This document shows, in pieces, positions 63,136 to 64,000 of a stretch of DNA of 64,000 bases (positions are counted from its first letter, which is position 1; each line of letters opens with the position of its first letter). Position numbers and translations under genes: made by a program. This DNA comes from Neisseria sp. (GTDB taxonomy: Bacteria > Pseudomonadota > Gammaproteobacteria > Burkholderiales > Neisseriaceae). The stretch covers positions 1 through 64,000 of the forward strand of contig JAUNTY010000009.1 in the NCBI GenBank assembly GCA_030538415.1, given 5' to 3'. The notes under the pieces were generated by a model. That model was given only the letters and a program-made list of their open reading frames with translations. It was not told the origin of the DNA and searched no databases.

Positions 63136-63345
63136 GACCTTTGCAAAAAAAATAACCGTCGCACCCGCGCAGGCGGGTGCCCAGTCTGAAGCGCAGCTTC
63201 AGCTTAAACTCATCAGCCCTGGGAATACGCAGCCTTTTAATTCATGCTTGTTTTTGAAATCAGAGAAACGGGCAGACAAGCAAAGCTGCGCTTTGCACTA
63301 GGCACCCGCCTGCGCGGGTGCGACGGGCAGGGGGTATTTTGCAAC
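63136..63345. repeat. TTTGCAAA composite repeat, swapped halves
   Basis: GACCTTTGCAAAAAAAATAA at the left and GGTATTTTGCAACAG at the right. Left half has the GAAGCGCAGCTTC hairpin and right half the GCAAAGCTGCGCTTTGC hairpin, as in the 31201 copy. Confidence 0.8.
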
Positions 63346-63393
63346 AGCCTACAGGCCGTCTGAAAACTTTCAGACGGCCTGTAGGCTGTTGCA
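63340..63393. terminator. 54-nt perfect palindrome built around a DUS pair
   Basis: A 26-bp perfect stem with a two-base loop. The outer arms are TGCAACAGCCTAC and GTAGGCTGTTGCA, the inner arms a DUS pair. It stands 8 bp after the lactonase stop and probably terminates it. The stem overlaps the right end of the composite repeat. Confidence 0.8.
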
Positions 63394-63400
63394 ATCCGCA

Positions 63401-64000
63401 TCAGTATTCCAGCAACATCACCGGTTTGTTGAGCGTTATTTTTTCGCCGCTGTCGCTCAGCAGGCCGTTGCTCGGCGAGATGCGGTATACGCGGACGGCG
63501 TTGTCGTCGCGGGCGGCCACCAGCAGCCAGCGGCCGCTCCGGTCTATCATAAAGTCGCGCGGGTGGGCGTCGGTGGCCTGCTCGCCGGCCTTGTCCAACA
63601 GGCCGTCGCCACCGATGGCGAAAATGGCGATGGTGTCGCTGTTGCCGCGATTGGAGGCGTAGAGGAAGCGGCCGTCGGGCGAGATTTTGATGGCAGCGCT
63701 GCCTTTGTTGGCTTCGTCGGGCGGGGCGGAATCGGTGGAGGTGACGGTTTGTTTGTGTATCAGGCTGTTGTTTTCGAAGTGGTAGGCGGCGATATTGCCT
63801 TCCCACTCATTGAGCAGGTAAACGAATTTGTCGTCGCGGCTGAACACCAGATGGCGCGGGCCGTGGCCTTCAGGCAGCGTGTATTCGTGCGGCGGGGCGG
63901 AAAGCGGCTGCAGCGCACCGGCATCGAAGGGGTATTGGTAGATGCGGTCGTTGCCGAGGTCGGTGACAAACAAAAAGTGGTTGTGCGGCGAAAATGCGGT
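63401..64000 (-). CDS. Beta-propeller lactonase (6-phosphogluconolactonase/YbhE family), 5' end outside window
   Basis: The last 199 residues of a seven-bladed propeller protein; the frame is open to the window edge, so the start lies beyond it. Repeating blade motifs are visible: GHGPRHLVFSRDDKFVYLLNE, then SAAIKISPDGRFLYASNRG and THPRDFMIDRSGRWLLVA-type segments at about 60-70-residue intervals. Family members hydrolyse 6-phosphogluconolactone or other lactones, and some have unknown substrates. The gene is shown from its stop at 63401 to the edge. Confidence 0.82.
   Translation of the reverse strand, partial: TAFSPHNHFLFVTDLGNDRIYQYPFDAGALQPLSAPPHEYTLPEGHGPRHLVFSRDDKFVYLLNEWEGNIAAYHFENNSLIHKQTVTSTDSAPPDEANKGSAAIKISPDGRFLYASNRGNSDTIAIFAIGGDGLLDKAGEQATDAHPRDFMIDRSGRWLLVAARDDNAVRVYRISPSNGLLSDSGEKITLNKPVMLLEY

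Overview
The window is chromosomal DNA from a Neisseria-like betaproteobacterium. Dozens of copies of the 12-mer AGGCCGTCTGAA (the AG variant of the Neisseria DNA uptake sequence, DUS) are spread through it, mostly as inverted pairs behind genes. Correia-type elements with TATAG...CTATA ends, dRS3-type ATTCCC-N8-GGGAAT repeats and neisserial housekeeping genes (lpxC, gnd, drg-mutS, mltA/GNA33) support this. The dominance of AG-DUS over AT-DUS suggests one of the commensal or animal-associated species rather than meningococcus or gonococcus. I cannot name the species.

Region 1 (0.1-14.7 kb) is a complete benzoate/catechol beta-ketoadipate cluster. benK and benE import benzoate, benABCD convert it to catechol, catA, catB and catC convert that to the enol-lactone, and pcaD, pcaI/pcaJ and pcaF deliver acetyl-CoA and succinyl-CoA. 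A CatM/BenM-type LysR regulator diverges from catB. Matching ATAC-N7-GTAT dyads lie in front of the regulator and in front of benK.

Region 2 (15-29.5 kb) is housekeeping: xseB-ispA, gltX, an exported broad-spectrum racemase, tsaC, purD, a family-4-like uracil-DNA glycosylase without its Fe-S cysteines, yigZ, etfBA, waaC, a nicotinamidase, trmO and gapA. Two parS-type palindromes flank the etfBA-waaC block.

Region 3 (29.5-37.6 kb) carries lpxC, ggt, gnd, a 2-hydroxyacid dehydrogenase, a DUF2061 protein and an FKBP. Its gaps hold DnaA-box-like 9-mers and AT-rich stretches. Genes to the left lie mostly on the minus strand and genes to the right mostly on the plus strand. Together with the parS sites this makes an origin-proximal position likely.

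Region 4 (37.6-59.6 kb) has a baeRF/Balon-like putative ribosome hibernation factor, a small basic exported protein next to an OmpR-type two-component system, yjdM, mnmE, an MFS transporter, a DpnI-type endonuclease (Drg) overlapped by a 58-residue DpnD-like gene beside mutS, then mltA, a YccS-like membrane protein, a Kazal lipoprotein, a small outer-membrane barrel, a DUF4442 protein and polA.

Region 5 (59.6-64 kb) is accessory or decaying. It has a frameshifted, AT-rich Abi_2/AbiF-like HEPN gene followed by a convergent minus-strand transcription unit (near-perfect promoter plus terminator) that looks like a small RNA gene, a broken SWIM zinc-finger gene, repeats, and the 3' part of a beta-propeller lactonase that runs off the end.

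Most large gaps are filled with repeats of four kinds: DUS hairpins, Correia-like elements, dRS3 elements, and a roughly 200-bp composite element with TTTGCAAA ends. No tRNA, rRNA or CRISPR array was seen.
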